DNA from: JAUSIF01 sp040901465
Lineage (GTDB): Bacteria > Pseudomonadota > Alphaproteobacteria > Rhizobiales > Xanthobacteraceae
Assembly: GCA_040901465.1 (NCBI GenBank)
Contig: JBBDYN010000012.1
Coordinates: forward strand, 1-64,000
Direction: 5' to 3'
DNA: 64,000 bases
Both the position numbers and the translations under genes were made by a program. Below the pieces are notes generated by a model. The model searched no databases. It was given only the letters and a program-made list of their open reading frames with translations, and was not told the DNA's origin. Below, one piece after another: positions 15,225 through 23,570 of this stretch. How positions within the stretch are numbered: the first letter of the stretch is position 1; each line of letters opens with the position of its first letter.

Positions 15225-15628
15225 AGAGCCGGCTCCCGCCGCTGCTCGCCGAGATCGCCGGCGTCGCGCGCGACGCGGCGGCCGTGCAGCTCGCCGCCAA
15301 GGTCGGCGGCGTGAAGGTGTATATTCCCGCGCGCGCGGAACCCGATCACTGGCTGGTCGAGTGCGTCGGCCGCGCCGCCGCCGACAAGGTGTGTGCGCAC
15401 TTCGCCTCCGACGGGCGCGGCCGCCAGGTGTGCTTTCCGCTCGGCCCCGCGGCCACCCACAAGCAGCTCCTGCGCGTGATCGCGCAGCGCGTGCACGAGC
15501 TCGACGACGGCTCGCGCTCCTCGCGCGAGATCGCGCGCACGGTGGGCATCACCCAGCGCAGCATTCATAAGCACCGCGCCAAGCACCGCGGCGGCGGTGG
15601 CGACCGACGGCAGGGCAGCTTGTTCTAG
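15221..15628 (+). CDS. Mor/C-type late transcription activator
   Basis: 135 residues, the size of Mu Mor and C. A helical N-terminus is followed by the dimer strand GGVKVYIP (29-36) typical of the family, a middle with LGPAATHKQLLRVIAQRV, and a helix-turn-helix at about 100-120 (SREIARTVGITQRSIHKH). Mor/C proteins bind an inverted repeat upstream of a lone -10 and activate middle or late promoters. It is the last gene of the early operon and stops only 7 bp before the first copy of the repeated late-promoter motif (15635). Confidence 0.8.
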   Translation: MKSRLPPLLAEIAGVARDAAAVQLAAKVGGVKVYIPARAEPDHWLVECVGRAAADKVCAHFASDGRGRQVCFPLGPAATHKQLLRVIAQRVHELDDGSRSSREIARTVGITQRSIHKHRAKHRGGGGDRRQGSLF

Positions 15629-15634
15629 GGCGGG

Positions 15635-15680
15635 CTGAAGCCGTTCAGACTTATAGCGGGACAATCCGGGAAGCATATTC
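15635..15680 (+). promoter_or_regulatory. Candidate late promoter, Plys position (motif copy 1)
   Basis: CTGAA-GCCG-TTCAGACTTA is an inverted repeat with its right half continuing to ACTTA. CATATT lies 29 bp after the TCAG and could serve as -10, with no -35. CGGGA repeats occur at 15657, 15667 and 15680. It lies between the activator gene and the first lysis gene. Confidence 0.65.
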
Positions 15681-15715
15681 GGGACAGCAACTCGCTCACC
15701 CCGGAGAACGTTCTC

Positions 15716-15811
15716 ATGGAAGCATTGTCTCTGCTCGTCGTCTGCGCCGCCGCGTTCCTCGCCGTGCGCTGGTACCAGACCGGAAAGTCGCCGATCGACT
15801 GGAGCCGCTGA
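15716..15811 (+). CDS. Tiny membrane protein at the head of the lysis genes
   Basis: 31 residues: MEALSLLVVCAAAFLAVRWY then a short polar tail. GGAGAACG gives a good ribosome site 6-7 bases upstream. It is the first gene after the candidate late promoter and may be a small holin or holin regulator. It is too short for a family match. Confidence 0.6.
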   Translation: MEALSLLVVCAAAFLAVRWYQTGKSPIDWSR

Positions 15812-15812
15812 C

Positions 15813-16187
15813 GTGCGGCGGTGGATCATGTTCTGCGCCGTCGCGGCGGTGCTCGCCGCGGCGGCGTTCGCATTTCCGGCACGCGCGGGGCTGGTGGCGT
15901 GCGCCCCAGCCGAGCTCGACGTCATCATGCTGGAGGCGGAAGCGGCGGCGCTCGGCGGCGCGGTGGTGACGCTCACGGACGCGGGCGAGATCGCGCGCTA
16001 CGCCGCCGTCGTGAACGAGGAGCCGCCGCCCGTCGGCCCGGCCGACCAGCTCGTCATCTTCGTGCACCCGGTGCTGAAGGCGGCCAAGGTCGTCGCCGTG
16101 TTTCAGGGAGTCGCGTGCATGCGATTCCTGATCGGGCCGGAGCTGCATCAAAAGGCGTGGGCCGCCGCGCGCGGTGGCGGCACCTGA
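15813..16187 (+). CDS. Secreted protein of the lysis module
   Basis: 124 residues, GTG start. A signal peptide (about 1-25, ending FPARA) precedes a short alpha/beta domain (VACAPAELDVIMLEAEAAAL, PADQLVIFVHPVLKAAKVV). It probably acts in the periplasm together with the lysin that follows. No family recognised. Confidence 0.6.
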   Translation: MRRWIMFCAVAAVLAAAAFAFPARAGLVACAPAELDVIMLEAEAAALGGAVVTLTDAGEIARYAAVVNEEPPPVGPADQLVIFVHPVLKAAKVVAVFQGVACMRFLIGPELHQKAWAAARGGGT

Positions 16188-16194
16188 GGTCACG

Positions 16195-17040
16195 ATGAAT
16201 CCGCGCGAGGCGCAGGCCGACGATCCGGCGTGGCTCAAGGCCGCGTTCGGAGATCTCGGCATCAAGGAAGTCCCGGGCAAGGCGGCGCACCCGCGCGTCG
16301 TGGAAATGTTCGCGGACGCGCGCGCGCCGCACGTGAAGGACGACGAGACCGCGTGGTGCTCCGCGGCGGTGTGCTCGTGGATGGTGCGCGCGGGCCAGCG
16401 GCCGACCTATTCGCTCGCGGCGCGCTCGTGGCGGCAGTGGGGCAAGCCGGTGTCGGGCGTGGTCCCGCGCGGCGCGGTCGTCGTGTTCCGCCGCGGCTCC
16501 GGCTGGCAGGGCCACGTCGCGGTCGCGCTCGGCGATCAAGGATCGAACATCCTAGTCATCGGCGGCAACCAGCAGAACAGCGTGAGCATCATCGGCTATT
16601 CGCGCGCGGCGCTCGTCGACGTGCGCTGGCCGTCGAGCGCGGCCAACTCCAATGTCGTGCGCGCCGGCGCGGTGTCGATCGCGTCCGGCCTCGGCAGCAC
16701 GGTCTGGGATTTCGCCGGGCGCCTCTTCGGCGGCGGCGGCGACGGCGAGGACGGCGGCGTGCTCGATACGCTGCGCGACGCGCTCTACGACGTGTCCTAC
16801 ACCGAGCTTGGGCAGAAACTGCTGCTGCTCGTCACCATCGCGAGCGTCGGCGTGATGCTCGTGCGCTACGTCAAGCGGCAGCTGCGCCCGCTGCCGGAAG
16901 TGCCGCTGCCGGAAGGGCCTTCAATCGAGGTTGAACCGGCCGCGCTGGCGACCCCGGACCTGATCCGGGGGAGCGGCCAGCGCGGCAGAAAAACCAAGCC
17001 CGCGCCGAAGCGCCGGCGCAAGCGGAAGGCAGCAGAATGA
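16195..17040 (+). CDS. CHAP/NlpC-like endolysin with membrane-anchored tail
   Basis: 281 residues from ATG 16195 (TGAGGT upstream; GTG 16174 also possible). The N-terminal domain matches the TIGR02594-type cysteine peptidases: Cys55 in ETAWCSAAV and His107 in WQGHVAVALG, with the final GGNQQNSVSI strand. A linker then a hydrophobic span (LLLLVTIASVGVMLVRYV) and a basic tail follow. It cuts peptidoglycan peptides; the membrane span may hold it until lysis. It overlaps the Rz-like gene. Confidence 0.82.
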   Translation: MNPREAQADDPAWLKAAFGDLGIKEVPGKAAHPRVVEMFADARAPHVKDDETAWCSAAVCSWMVRAGQRPTYSLAARSWRQWGKPVSGVVPRGAVVVFRRGSGWQGHVAVALGDQGSNILVIGGNQQNSVSIIGYSRAALVDVRWPSSAANSNVVRAGAVSIASGLGSTVWDFAGRLFGGGGDGEDGGVLDTLRDALYDVSYTELGQKLLLLVTIASVGVMLVRYVKRQLRPLPEVPLPEGPSIEVEPAALATPDLIRGSGQRGRKTKPAPKRRRKRKAAE

Positions 17041-17495
17041 TCGGGGCCATCGTGCCGCGTCTCTTCAGCATGCGCACGTTCGCGCTCGGCATCGCCGGCG
17101 CGTTCGTCGCCGGCAGCGCGCTCGGCGGCTGGGCCGCCTGGAGCTTTCGCGACGCGCAGTGCGATGCCGCGTACTGGAAAGAGGAAGCCCGGCAGAAACA
17201 GGCGATCGTCGACACGCTCAACGCGCAGGTCGGCACGCTCAAGGGCCGCATCGAGGAGCGCGACACGGCCGCGCAGAACGACGCCGAGCGCGCGGCCGCC
17301 GACGCGGCGACGCGCGCAACACTTGAAGGAGCCATCCGTGAAGTCGCATTCAAGGTCGCTAACGGCAGCTGTTTCAGCGCTGGCACTGTTGAGTGGCTGC
17401 GCGAACGATGGCCGGCTCTCGCCCGAGGTCGCACCGCTGGAAGAGCGCACGCTCCCGCCGGTGCCCGCGGATCTCCAGGTCTGCCTCGAAAGTGA
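17037..17495 (+). CDS. Rz-like inner-membrane spanin
   Basis: 152 residues. One N-terminal membrane span (FALGIAGAFVAGSALGGWAA) and a coiled coil (KEEARQKQAIVDTLNAQVGTL and onward) are typical of i-spanins. The C-terminal third overlaps the o-spanin lipoprotein gene in another frame. The pair joins inner and outer membranes and fuses them at lysis. Confidence 0.8.
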   Translation: MIGAIVPRLFSMRTFALGIAGAFVAGSALGGWAAWSFRDAQCDAAYWKEEARQKQAIVDTLNAQVGTLKGRIEERDTAAQNDAERAAADAATRATLEGAIREVAFKVANGSCFSAGTVEWLRERWPALARGRTAGRAHAPAGARGSPGLPRK

Positions 17496-17706
17496 GGGCG
17501 TGCCGCCGCCCGCGCCCGGGAAAAAGTCCGAGCGCGAGGTGGCGACGCTCGTCATCCATCTTGTGAGCAGGGACGAAGTGCTCGGCCAGTGCGGCAGGCG
17601 GCTGATTTGCTGGGTCGCCGATCTTTCCGCCGGATCGCACGTTGCCAGGGATTACTGCGCCGTGTTCCGGGCGGAAGAGCAAGCGGCGGCGTCGAAGAGG
17701 AAGTGA
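17338..17706 (+). CDS. Rz1-like outer-membrane spanin lipoprotein
   Basis: 122 residues, GTG start with GAAGGAG 6 bases upstream, nested in and running past the Rz-like gene. The signal ends in the lipobox LLSGC, and a proline-rich stretch (PPVPADL, VPPPAPGKK) follows, as in Rz1 proteins. The C-terminal part (GRRLICWVADLSAG) is longer than in classic Rz1. Confidence 0.78.
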   Translation: MKSHSRSLTAAVSALALLSGCANDGRLSPEVAPLEERTLPPVPADLQVCLESEGVPPPAPGKKSEREVATLVIHLVSRDEVLGQCGRRLICWVADLSAGSHVARDYCAVFRAEEQAAASKRK

Positions 17707-17707
17707 A

Positions 17708-18028
17708 ATGCTTCAGGAACTGCAGCCCTATCTCAGTGCGCTGATCGCGACGGTCGCGCTCGCCGTCTCGATCATCACGGCCAGCAAAAAGGCGTTGCGC
17801 GACAAAATGCGCTGGCTCGCCGACCGCATCGATGTGCTTGAGGACCGCTGCACCAAGATCGAGGGAACGCTCGCGCACCTGCCGGACAAGGACTCGACGC
17901 ACCGCCTGGAGACGGCGGTCACCGAGCTTCAAGGCCAGATCAACGTGATCGCCGAGCGGGTGAAGCCGATCAGCTCGATCGCCGACCGGCTGCAGGAATT
18001 CCTGCTGGAGAAGGCCCGCTCGTCATGA
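17708..18028 (+). CDS. DUF2730 family protein (Mu gp25-like)
   Basis: 106 residues. A membrane span (LIATVALAVSIITASKKAL) is followed by a coiled coil (LADRIDVLEDRCTKIEGTL). Mu-like phages carry this gene between lysis and packaging genes; its role is unknown. Coupled to the next gene by ATGA. Confidence 0.75.
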   Translation: MLQELQPYLSALIATVALAVSIITASKKALRDKMRWLADRIDVLEDRCTKIEGTLAHLPDKDSTHRLETAVTELQGQINVIAERVKPISSIADRLQEFLLEKARSS

Positions 18029-18324
18029 GCATGGACAAGATGATGCGCGAGGAAGCGCGGCTGATCATCCTGCGCACGCTCGCCAACCAGGTGGACGGCC
18101 GGTTCAATTCCGAGCTCGTGCGCCGGACGCTAGAGACGTTCGGCATCACGCGCACGCGCGCGTGGGTGCACGACGAATTCCGCTATCTCGCCGATATGGG
18201 CGCGGTCGAAGTGTCCGACGCCGGCAGCGTGCAGGTCGCAAGCCTGACGGGGAAGGGGCGCGACCACGTCGAGCGGCGGCTGATCATCGAAGGGGTGAAG
18301 CGGCCGAGCCCGGGCGAGGGTTGA
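18025..18324 (+). CDS. Mu gp26-like winged-helix protein
   Basis: 99 residues. EEARLIILRTLANQVDGRFN, VHDEFRYLADMGAVEVSD and GRDHVERRLIIEGVKRPSPG form the conserved pattern of the Mu gp26 (VpaChn25_0724) family, located before the terminase small subunit in nearly all Mu-like phages. Confidence 0.82.
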   Translation: MSMDKMMREEARLIILRTLANQVDGRFNSELVRRTLETFGITRTRAWVHDEFRYLADMGAVEVSDAGSVQVASLTGKGRDHVERRLIIEGVKRPSPGEG

Positions 18325-18328
18325 TGCG

Positions 18329-18400
18329 ATGGAACGGCTCGCCGGGTTCTTCCTCGTCTTCACGCTTCTGATGCTCTGGCTCATCTGGTCGCTGCGGTGA
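18329..18400 (+). CDS. Tiny single-span membrane peptide
   Basis: 23 residues: MERLAGFFLVFTLLMLWLIW then SLR. Its stop overlaps the GTG of the next gene (GTGA), matching the coupling used throughout this phage, which supports it. No family recognised. Confidence 0.45.
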   Translation: MERLAGFFLVFTLLMLWLIWSLR

Positions 18401-19041
18401 GCGCGATGCGCGCGGGTTCTCCGCTTCGCGGCGCGGCGCGGCACGCAAAACGCGGGCGGCTTTCGTCGATCGACACGCTGCCGGAGTGGGCGGACGAAGC
18501 CAAGGTCTGGGCCTTCACCGAGCTGAAGAAGCGCAAGAAGGCGCAGCTCGACATCCTCGACGGCTTCAACGCGCGGCTCAAGGTCGCGGCGTTCGCGAAC
18601 GGCGTCACCGATCCGCCGGTGATCTCCAAGTCCGCCTTCAACCGCACGGCGCTCAGGCTCGCCGTGCTCGGCCGCCGCCTCGAGGAGACGCGCGAGATCG
18701 CGGCCGTGCTCGCGCCGAAGCTCGACCAGGCCGGCGACAGCTCGGTCACGCTGCTCGTGTCGGAGTCGATCAAGATGCTGATCGCGGAAATGCTCTCGAA
18801 CGCGGGCGAGCTGAAGCCCGACGGCGACACGGCGCAGATGCTGATGTTCGTCTCGCGCGCGCTGATGCAGGCCGAGCAGGCGAAGAAGATCAGCGGCGAC
18901 ACGCGCCGCAAGATCGAAGCGGAGCTGCAGGGCAAGGCGAGCGAGGCGGTGGACCGGGTCGCGCGCGAGAACGGCTTGAGCGCGGAAACCGTCGACCGCA
19001 TCAAGACCGACGTGCTCGGCATGGTGAAGGTGAAGAAATGA
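18397..19041 (+). CDS. DUF3486, terminase small subunit (Mu gp27)
   Basis: 214 residues. After a basic start (RAGSPLRGAARHAKRGR) comes LSSIDTLPEWADEAKVWAF, the typical family opening, then a helical body. It acts with the large subunit to recognise and cut phage DNA for headful packaging. The first 18 residues resemble a translated repeat also seen at 22530-22568, so the original start may be further in. Confidence 0.85.
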   Translation: MSAMRAGSPLRGAARHAKRGRLSSIDTLPEWADEAKVWAFTELKKRKKAQLDILDGFNARLKVAAFANGVTDPPVISKSAFNRTALRLAVLGRRLEETREIAAVLAPKLDQAGDSSVTLLVSESIKMLIAEMLSNAGELKPDGDTAQMLMFVSRALMQAEQAKKISGDTRRKIEAELQGKASEAVDRVARENGLSAETVDRIKTDVLGMVKVKK

Positions 19042-20699
19042 GCGACGCGCCGGCGAGCGCCGATCTGCCCGTCACGGCCGAGGGCTGGGCCGCACACCGC
19101 CGCGCGGCGATGCAGGAAATGCCGGAGCAATTCCGCGGCGGCTCGCTGCCCGACGTGCTGCTGCCGTACCAGAAGGAACGGCTCGCGGCGACCGCCGCCT
19201 ACCAGCTCGTGGTCGACGAGAAGAGCCGGCGCATCGGCGCGACCTGGGGGATCGCGGCCGACGCCGTGCTCACCGCCGGCGCGCAGAAAAGCGCGGGCGG
19301 CATGGACGTCCTCTATATCGGCTACAATCTCGACATGGCGCGCGAGTTCGTGGACGTCGCCGCCATGTGGGCGAAGGCCTTCATGCCCGCGTGCAGTGAC
19401 GTGCAGGAATTCCTTTTCACCGAGCAGGACACGAAAGCCGCCGACCGCGCGATCAAGGCGTTCCGCATCAGCTTCGCGTCGGGCTTCGAGATCGTGGCGC
19501 TCACAGCCCGCCCGCGGTCCCTGCGCGGCCGCCAGGGCTACGTGATCCTCGACGAGTTCGCGTTCCACGACGACGCCGGCGAGCTCCTGAAGGCCGCGAT
19601 CGCGCTGCTGATCTGGGGCGGCAAGGTGCTCGTGATCTCGACCCACAACGGCGCCGACAATCCGTTCAACGAGCTGGTGCAGGAGGTGCGCGCGGGCAAG
19701 CGCCCCGGCATCGTCGTGCGCACCACGTTCGACGACGCACTCGAACAGGGTCTCTATCAGCGCATCTGTCTCGTCACCGGCAAGGAATGGTCGCCGGAAG
19801 CCGAAGCCACGTGGCGCTCGGAGATCCGCGCGTTCTACGGATCGGACGCGGCCGAGGAGCTCGACTGTGTGCCGGCGCAGGGATCGGGCGTCTATCTCAC
19901 GAGCGCCGTGATCGAAGCCTGCATGAGCGCCGACGTGCCGGTGCTGCGCCTCGCGTGCCCGCCGGGCTTCGAGCTCAAGAGCAACACCGAGCGCGAGGCG
20001 TTCGTCGGCGACTGGCTGGAAGAGCACGTCGATCCGATCCTGAAGACGCTCGACCGGCGATTGCAGCACGTGTACGGCTTCGACTTCGGCCGCACGGGAC
20101 ACTTGTCGGTGCTGCAGCCGCTCGCGATCGGCCGCGACCTGGTCGCCCGCGCGCCCTTCATGCTGGAGCTGCGCAACGTTCCGTTCCGCCAGCAGGAGCA
20201 GGTTCTGTTTCACGTGGTCGACAAGCTGCCGCGCTTCGCCGCCGGCAAACACGACGCGCGCGGCAACGGCCAGTTCCTCGCCGAGTACGCGCAGCAGAAA
20301 TACGGCGCGGCGCGCGTCGAGGCGGTGATGCTTTCGCAGCCCTGGTATCTCGCGAACGCGCCGCGGCTGAAGACGCGCTTCGAGGAGCGCACGATCGTGC
20401 TCGCGCGCGACGCCGACGTGAAGGTCGACTACCGGCAGATCAAGATGGTGCGCGGCGTCGCCAAGGTGCCCGACGACGCGGAGACGCAAGGCGCCGACGG
20501 CGAGCAGCGCCACGGCGACTCGGCGATCGCCGGCATGCTCGCGGTCGCGGCGGCGGAATCAGAATTCTGGGAGGCCGGCTACCGCTCGGCGTCTACCGAG
20601 AGTGCGGCGCGCGAAGGCGGGCCCGATGAAGACGATCGCGACGACGACCGCCCGTGGTGGAAGCAGCCGCTCGGCGCCGGCGTGCGCGGGAGCGTGTGA
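19038..20699 (+). CDS. Terminase large subunit (Mu gp28)
   Basis: 553 residues. An adenine/Walker A-like SRRIGATW (63-70), Walker B VILDEF (169-174) and the C-terminal nuclease region with YGFDFGRTGHLSV (acidic residue in the beta strand) define it. It powers DNA packaging into proheads and cuts DNA. Starts and stops couple with both neighbours. Confidence 0.92.
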   Translation: MSDAPASADLPVTAEGWAAHRRAAMQEMPEQFRGGSLPDVLLPYQKERLAATAAYQLVVDEKSRRIGATWGIAADAVLTAGAQKSAGGMDVLYIGYNLDMAREFVDVAAMWAKAFMPACSDVQEFLFTEQDTKAADRAIKAFRISFASGFEIVALTARPRSLRGRQGYVILDEFAFHDDAGELLKAAIALLIWGGKVLVISTHNGADNPFNELVQEVRAGKRPGIVVRTTFDDALEQGLYQRICLVTGKEWSPEAEATWRSEIRAFYGSDAAEELDCVPAQGSGVYLTSAVIEACMSADVPVLRLACPPGFELKSNTEREAFVGDWLEEHVDPILKTLDRRLQHVYGFDFGRTGHLSVLQPLAIGRDLVARAPFMLELRNVPFRQQEQVLFHVVDKLPRFAAGKHDARGNGQFLAEYAQQKYGAARVEAVMLSQPWYLANAPRLKTRFEERTIVLARDADVKVDYRQIKMVRGVAKVPDDAETQGADGEQRHGDSAIAGMLAVAAAESEFWEAGYRSASTESAAREGGPDEDDRDDDRPWWKQPLGAGVRGSV

Positions 20700-20941
20700 T
20701 GGCGGCAAAGAAAAAATTCGGCGGCGACGCAAGGAAGGCGAAGACGCTCGGGCAAGCGAGCGCGAACGGCGACGGTACCTTCAACGGCGCGCGCGCGATC
20801 GCGTGGCTGTCCGAAGCAATGCACCCCGGGGCGGGGTTGTCGGAAGCGGAGGTGCTGCGCCTGTGGGACGAACAGCAGAAGAAGACCCGCGCGCAAGACG
20901 TGGATGGCCGGGACAAGCCCGGCCATGACGGGAGAAAGTGA
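20699..20941 (+). CDS. Small hypothetical protein ending in a translated REP element
   Basis: 80 residues. KKKFGGDARKAKTLGQ and GARAIAWLSEAMHPGAGLSE look like real protein. The last 14 residues (DVDGRDKPGHDGRK) come from a REP palindrome at 20900-20932, which reads through in frame and changed the C-terminus. It sits between terminase and portal genes. Confidence 0.6.
   Translation: MAAKKKFGGDARKAKTLGQASANGDGTFNGARAIAWLSEAMHPGAGLSEAEVLRLWDEQQKKTRAQDVDGRDKPGHDGRK
20900..20932. repeat. REP palindrome (family 1) at the end of a small packaging-region gene
   Basis: GTGGATGGCCGGGACAAG followed by CCCGGCCATGACGGG. It is nearly identical to the inverted pair in host DNA at 44877-44963, showing a host repeat family inside the prophage. 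Confidence 0.75.
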
Positions 20942-22521
20942 TGGCCGAGAAAAAGATGCAGCTCGTCGACCAGTTCGGCCGGCCGATCGAGCGCAGCGTG
21001 CTTTCGCAGGAGATTGCCGGGCCGACGATCACCGGCGTGCGCTCGCCGATCACCGGCTATCCCGGCGACGGCCTCAACCCGGGCCGGCTCGCGTCGATCC
21101 TGCGCGAGGCCGACCAGGGCGACCCGCTGCGCTTTCTCGAATTGGCCGAGACGATCGAGGAGCGCGACGCGCACTACGCCGGCGTGCTCGGCACGCGCAA
21201 GCGTTCGGTCGCGCAGCTGCCGGTCTTCGTCGACGCGGCCGACGACACGCCAGAGGCGGTGAAGCACGCGGACATGATCCGCGACTGGCTCAAGCGCGAC
21301 GAGCTGCAGGATGAATTGTTCGACATCCTCGACGCGATCGGCAAGGGCTACTCGGTCACCGAGATCGTCTGGGACACGAGCGCGAAGCAGTATATGCCGC
21401 GGCTGCACGCGCGCGACGCGCGCCACTTCCGCCCGCGCCGCGACGACCTCACGACGCCGATGCTGATCACCGATGCCGGCGACCGGGAGCTGCCGCCGTT
21501 CAAGTTCGTCTTCGCGCGCATCCGGGCGAAGTCCGGCCTGCCGGTGCGGTCGGGCGTCGCGCGCGTCGCCGCCTGGATGTGGATGTTCAAGGCGTACACG
21601 CAGCGCGACTGGGCGATCTTCACGCAGACCTTCGGCCAGCCGATCCGCGTCGGCAAGTATCCGGCCGGCGCGAGCGAAGCGGACAAGGACACGCTGTTCC
21701 GCGCCGTCGCCAACATCGCCGGCGACTGCGCCGCGATCGTGCCGGAGTCGATGCTGATCGAATTCGTCGAGAGCAAGAACGTCACCGCCGGCACCGACCT
21801 CTACATCAAGCGCGCGGACTGGCTCGACCAGCAGGTCTCCAAGCTCGTGCTCGGGCAGACCGCGACCACGGACGCGATCGCCGGCGGCCACGCGGTCGGC
21901 CAGGAGCACCGCCAGGTGCAGAAGGACATCGAGCGCGCCGATGCGCGCGCGATCGCCGCCGTCCTCAACCGCGACCTGGTGCGGCCGTGGATCGACCTCG
22001 AATACGGCGCGCAGGAAATCTACCCGCGCATCCGCATCGGGCTGGAAGACGACCGCGACGTGAAGCAGACGATCGATGGCATCAACACGCTGCTGCCGGC
22101 GGGGCTCGAAGTCGAGGAAGCCTGGGTGCGCGACGTGCTCGGCATCCCCGATCCGAAGCCGGGCGCGAAGCTCTTGAAGGCCGCGCAGCCCGCGCCGAAT
22201 CCGTTTGGGCTGCCCGGCTCGCCGCTGACGCCGGCCAGGAAGGAAGCGTTGCTCGCGGCTCTCGCGAACGAAGCGCGCCGCGATCCGTTCGAGGTGCCGG
22301 CGGCGGACGCCGACGCGCTCGCGGCCGCGGCACAGGACGAAATGCTCGACGCGATCCGCGCGGCGATCGCCGGCGCCGCCACGCTCGAACAAGCGCAGGC
22401 CGCGCTCGCGCGTCTCGACGTGCCGAAGGAAAAGCTCGCGCTCGTGATGCGCCAGGTGCTCGTGCTCGCCGAGCTCATGGGTCGCGCCGAAATCGCGGCC
22501 TGGGCGAAGCAACAGTCATGA
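20941..22521 (+). CDS. DUF935 portal protein (Mu gp29)
   Basis: 526 residues. It begins QLVDQFGRPIERSVLSQEIAGPT and contains YPGDGLNPGRLASILREADQ, the DUF935 hallmark, then a middle with QTFGQPIRVGKYPAG (all shown as short parts). Portal rings form the DNA entry vertex. The C-terminal 80 residues are an alanine-rich helical extension. ATG 20941 overlaps the upstream stop. Confidence 0.92.
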   Translation: MAEKKMQLVDQFGRPIERSVLSQEIAGPTITGVRSPITGYPGDGLNPGRLASILREADQGDPLRFLELAETIEERDAHYAGVLGTRKRSVAQLPVFVDAADDTPEAVKHADMIRDWLKRDELQDELFDILDAIGKGYSVTEIVWDTSAKQYMPRLHARDARHFRPRRDDLTTPMLITDAGDRELPPFKFVFARIRAKSGLPVRSGVARVAAWMWMFKAYTQRDWAIFTQTFGQPIRVGKYPAGASEADKDTLFRAVANIAGDCAAIVPESMLIEFVESKNVTAGTDLYIKRADWLDQQVSKLVLGQTATTDAIAGGHAVGQEHRQVQKDIERADARAIAAVLNRDLVRPWIDLEYGAQEIYPRIRIGLEDDRDVKQTIDGINTLLPAGLEVEEAWVRDVLGIPDPKPGAKLLKAAQPAPNPFGLPGSPLTPARKEALLAALANEARRDPFEVPAADADALAAAAQDEMLDAIRAAIAGAATLEQAQAALARLDVPKEKLALVMRQVLVLAELMGRAEIAAWAKQQS

Positions 22522-22560
22522 GTCGCCGCGCCGGTCCCTCGCTTCGCTCGGCGGCGCGAC

Positions 22561-23205
22561 ATGCCTGACGTCGCCGGCATCGCCGTCCGCTTCGCCGAGG
22601 CGATCGAGTTTCAGCGCGCGCGCCTCGGCCTCACCGACGCTGAGTGGATTGCGCTGTTGCGCGGCGCGGAAGCCGCCGCGGCCGCGGCGGCCGACGACAT
22701 GACGGCGGCCATGCAGCGCGACTTCGCCGAAGCGATCCTGCGCGCGCTGGAGGAAGGATCGACCGCGGCCGCGTTCCGCGCGGAGTACGATCGCATCGCC
22801 GCCGAGCACGGCTGGTCGTATCACGGCGACGCCGGCTGGCACTCGCAACTCGTGTTCCGCATGCAGACGGCGACCGCGCGCGCGGCGGGGCGCTGGGAGC
22901 AGGTGCAGCGGCTCAAGGGCACGCGGCCCTTCTGCCGCTACGTCACCGCGGGCGACGCGCAGGTGCGCGCGACGCATCGCCTGTGGCACGGCGTCGTGCT
23001 GCCGGCCGATCATTCGTTCTGGCGCACGCACTGGCCGCCGAACGGATTCAACTGCCGGTGCGAGGTGCAGTCGGTCAACGAGCGGGATCTCGTGCGCTTC
23101 GGCTGGAGCGTGACTGCCGACGGCGATCCATATCTCCAGGTGCAGCCGGACCCGGGCTTCTCCGGCAATGCCGGCATTGCCTGGCAAAGCCTGCGCGCGC
23201 GTTAA
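22561..23205 (+). CDS. F-like head morphogenesis protein (Mu gp30)
   Basis: 214 residues. VRFAEAIEFQRARLGLTDAEW at the start, then GTRPFCRYVTAGDAQVRATH and HWPPNGFNCRCEVQSVNERD give the Mu F/SPP1 gp7 signature, with the cysteine pair of the CRC motif. It helps prohead assembly near the portal. It begins 39 bases after the portal stop, across a short GC-rich repeat. Confidence 0.9.
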   Translation: MPDVAGIAVRFAEAIEFQRARLGLTDAEWIALLRGAEAAAAAAADDMTAAMQRDFAEAILRALEEGSTAAAFRAEYDRIAAEHGWSYHGDAGWHSQLVFRMQTATARAAGRWEQVQRLKGTRPFCRYVTAGDAQVRATHRLWHGVVLPADHSFWRTHWPPNGFNCRCEVQSVNERDLVRFGWSVTADGDPYLQVQPDPGFSGNAGIAWQSLRAR

Positions 23206-23570
23206 CGATTAGAATCCCGAAAATCCGAAGATCGCCACGCCCGCGCCGCCGAAGGAGCCGGCGCGGGCTTCATCAATATGGGCGCGATGGCTTCTCGTTT
23301 AGGCCCGAGGGGCGGAACTCGCCATCGCGCCCCGGCCGCGGGATCGGGCCGGCCCCCGCCGGGCCTTGCCTCGGCTGGCGTCGCCGCGCCGGTGGCTTTC
23401 AAAACCGCTTCAACGAGGCCGCAATCGGCCGCCCGTCGGCGGTGGATTCCGCCGCTTCCGGCCGCGCCCGCAATCGGGCTGGCCTGAACGCGCGCGCCGC
23501 GCTTCGCGCGGGGGCCGGCCCCGCGAGGGTCTGAAGGTGTTCAGACTTACGGGCGAGCCCGCCCGGCGAC
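23206..23570. other. Structured non-coding region between head operons
   Basis: No convincing gene. It holds a 10-bp hairpin (23239-23248 / 23259-23268) just after the F-like gene, a second perfect 12-bp pairing (23280-23291 / 23321-23332), further GC-rich pairing stretches, and at its end the second late-promoter motif. It may carry a terminator and a structured RNA. Confidence 0.55.
23239..23270 (+). terminator. Hairpin terminator candidate after the F-like gene
   Basis: GCCCGCGCCG and CGGCGCGGGC pair perfectly around a 10-base loop, 34 bases after the stop. Only a short T-rich tail follows (TTCATCAAT), so it may work poorly as an intrinsic terminator. Confidence 0.5.

Noticed and set aside
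18409..22568. Similar GC-rich stretches at 18409-18448 and 22530-22568 (translated RAGSPLRGAARHA and RAGPSLRSAARHA) as a third repeat family
   Set aside because: The resemblance is suggestive but too degenerate by eye to separate from GC-rich coincidence; only an alignment against the host genome could settle it.
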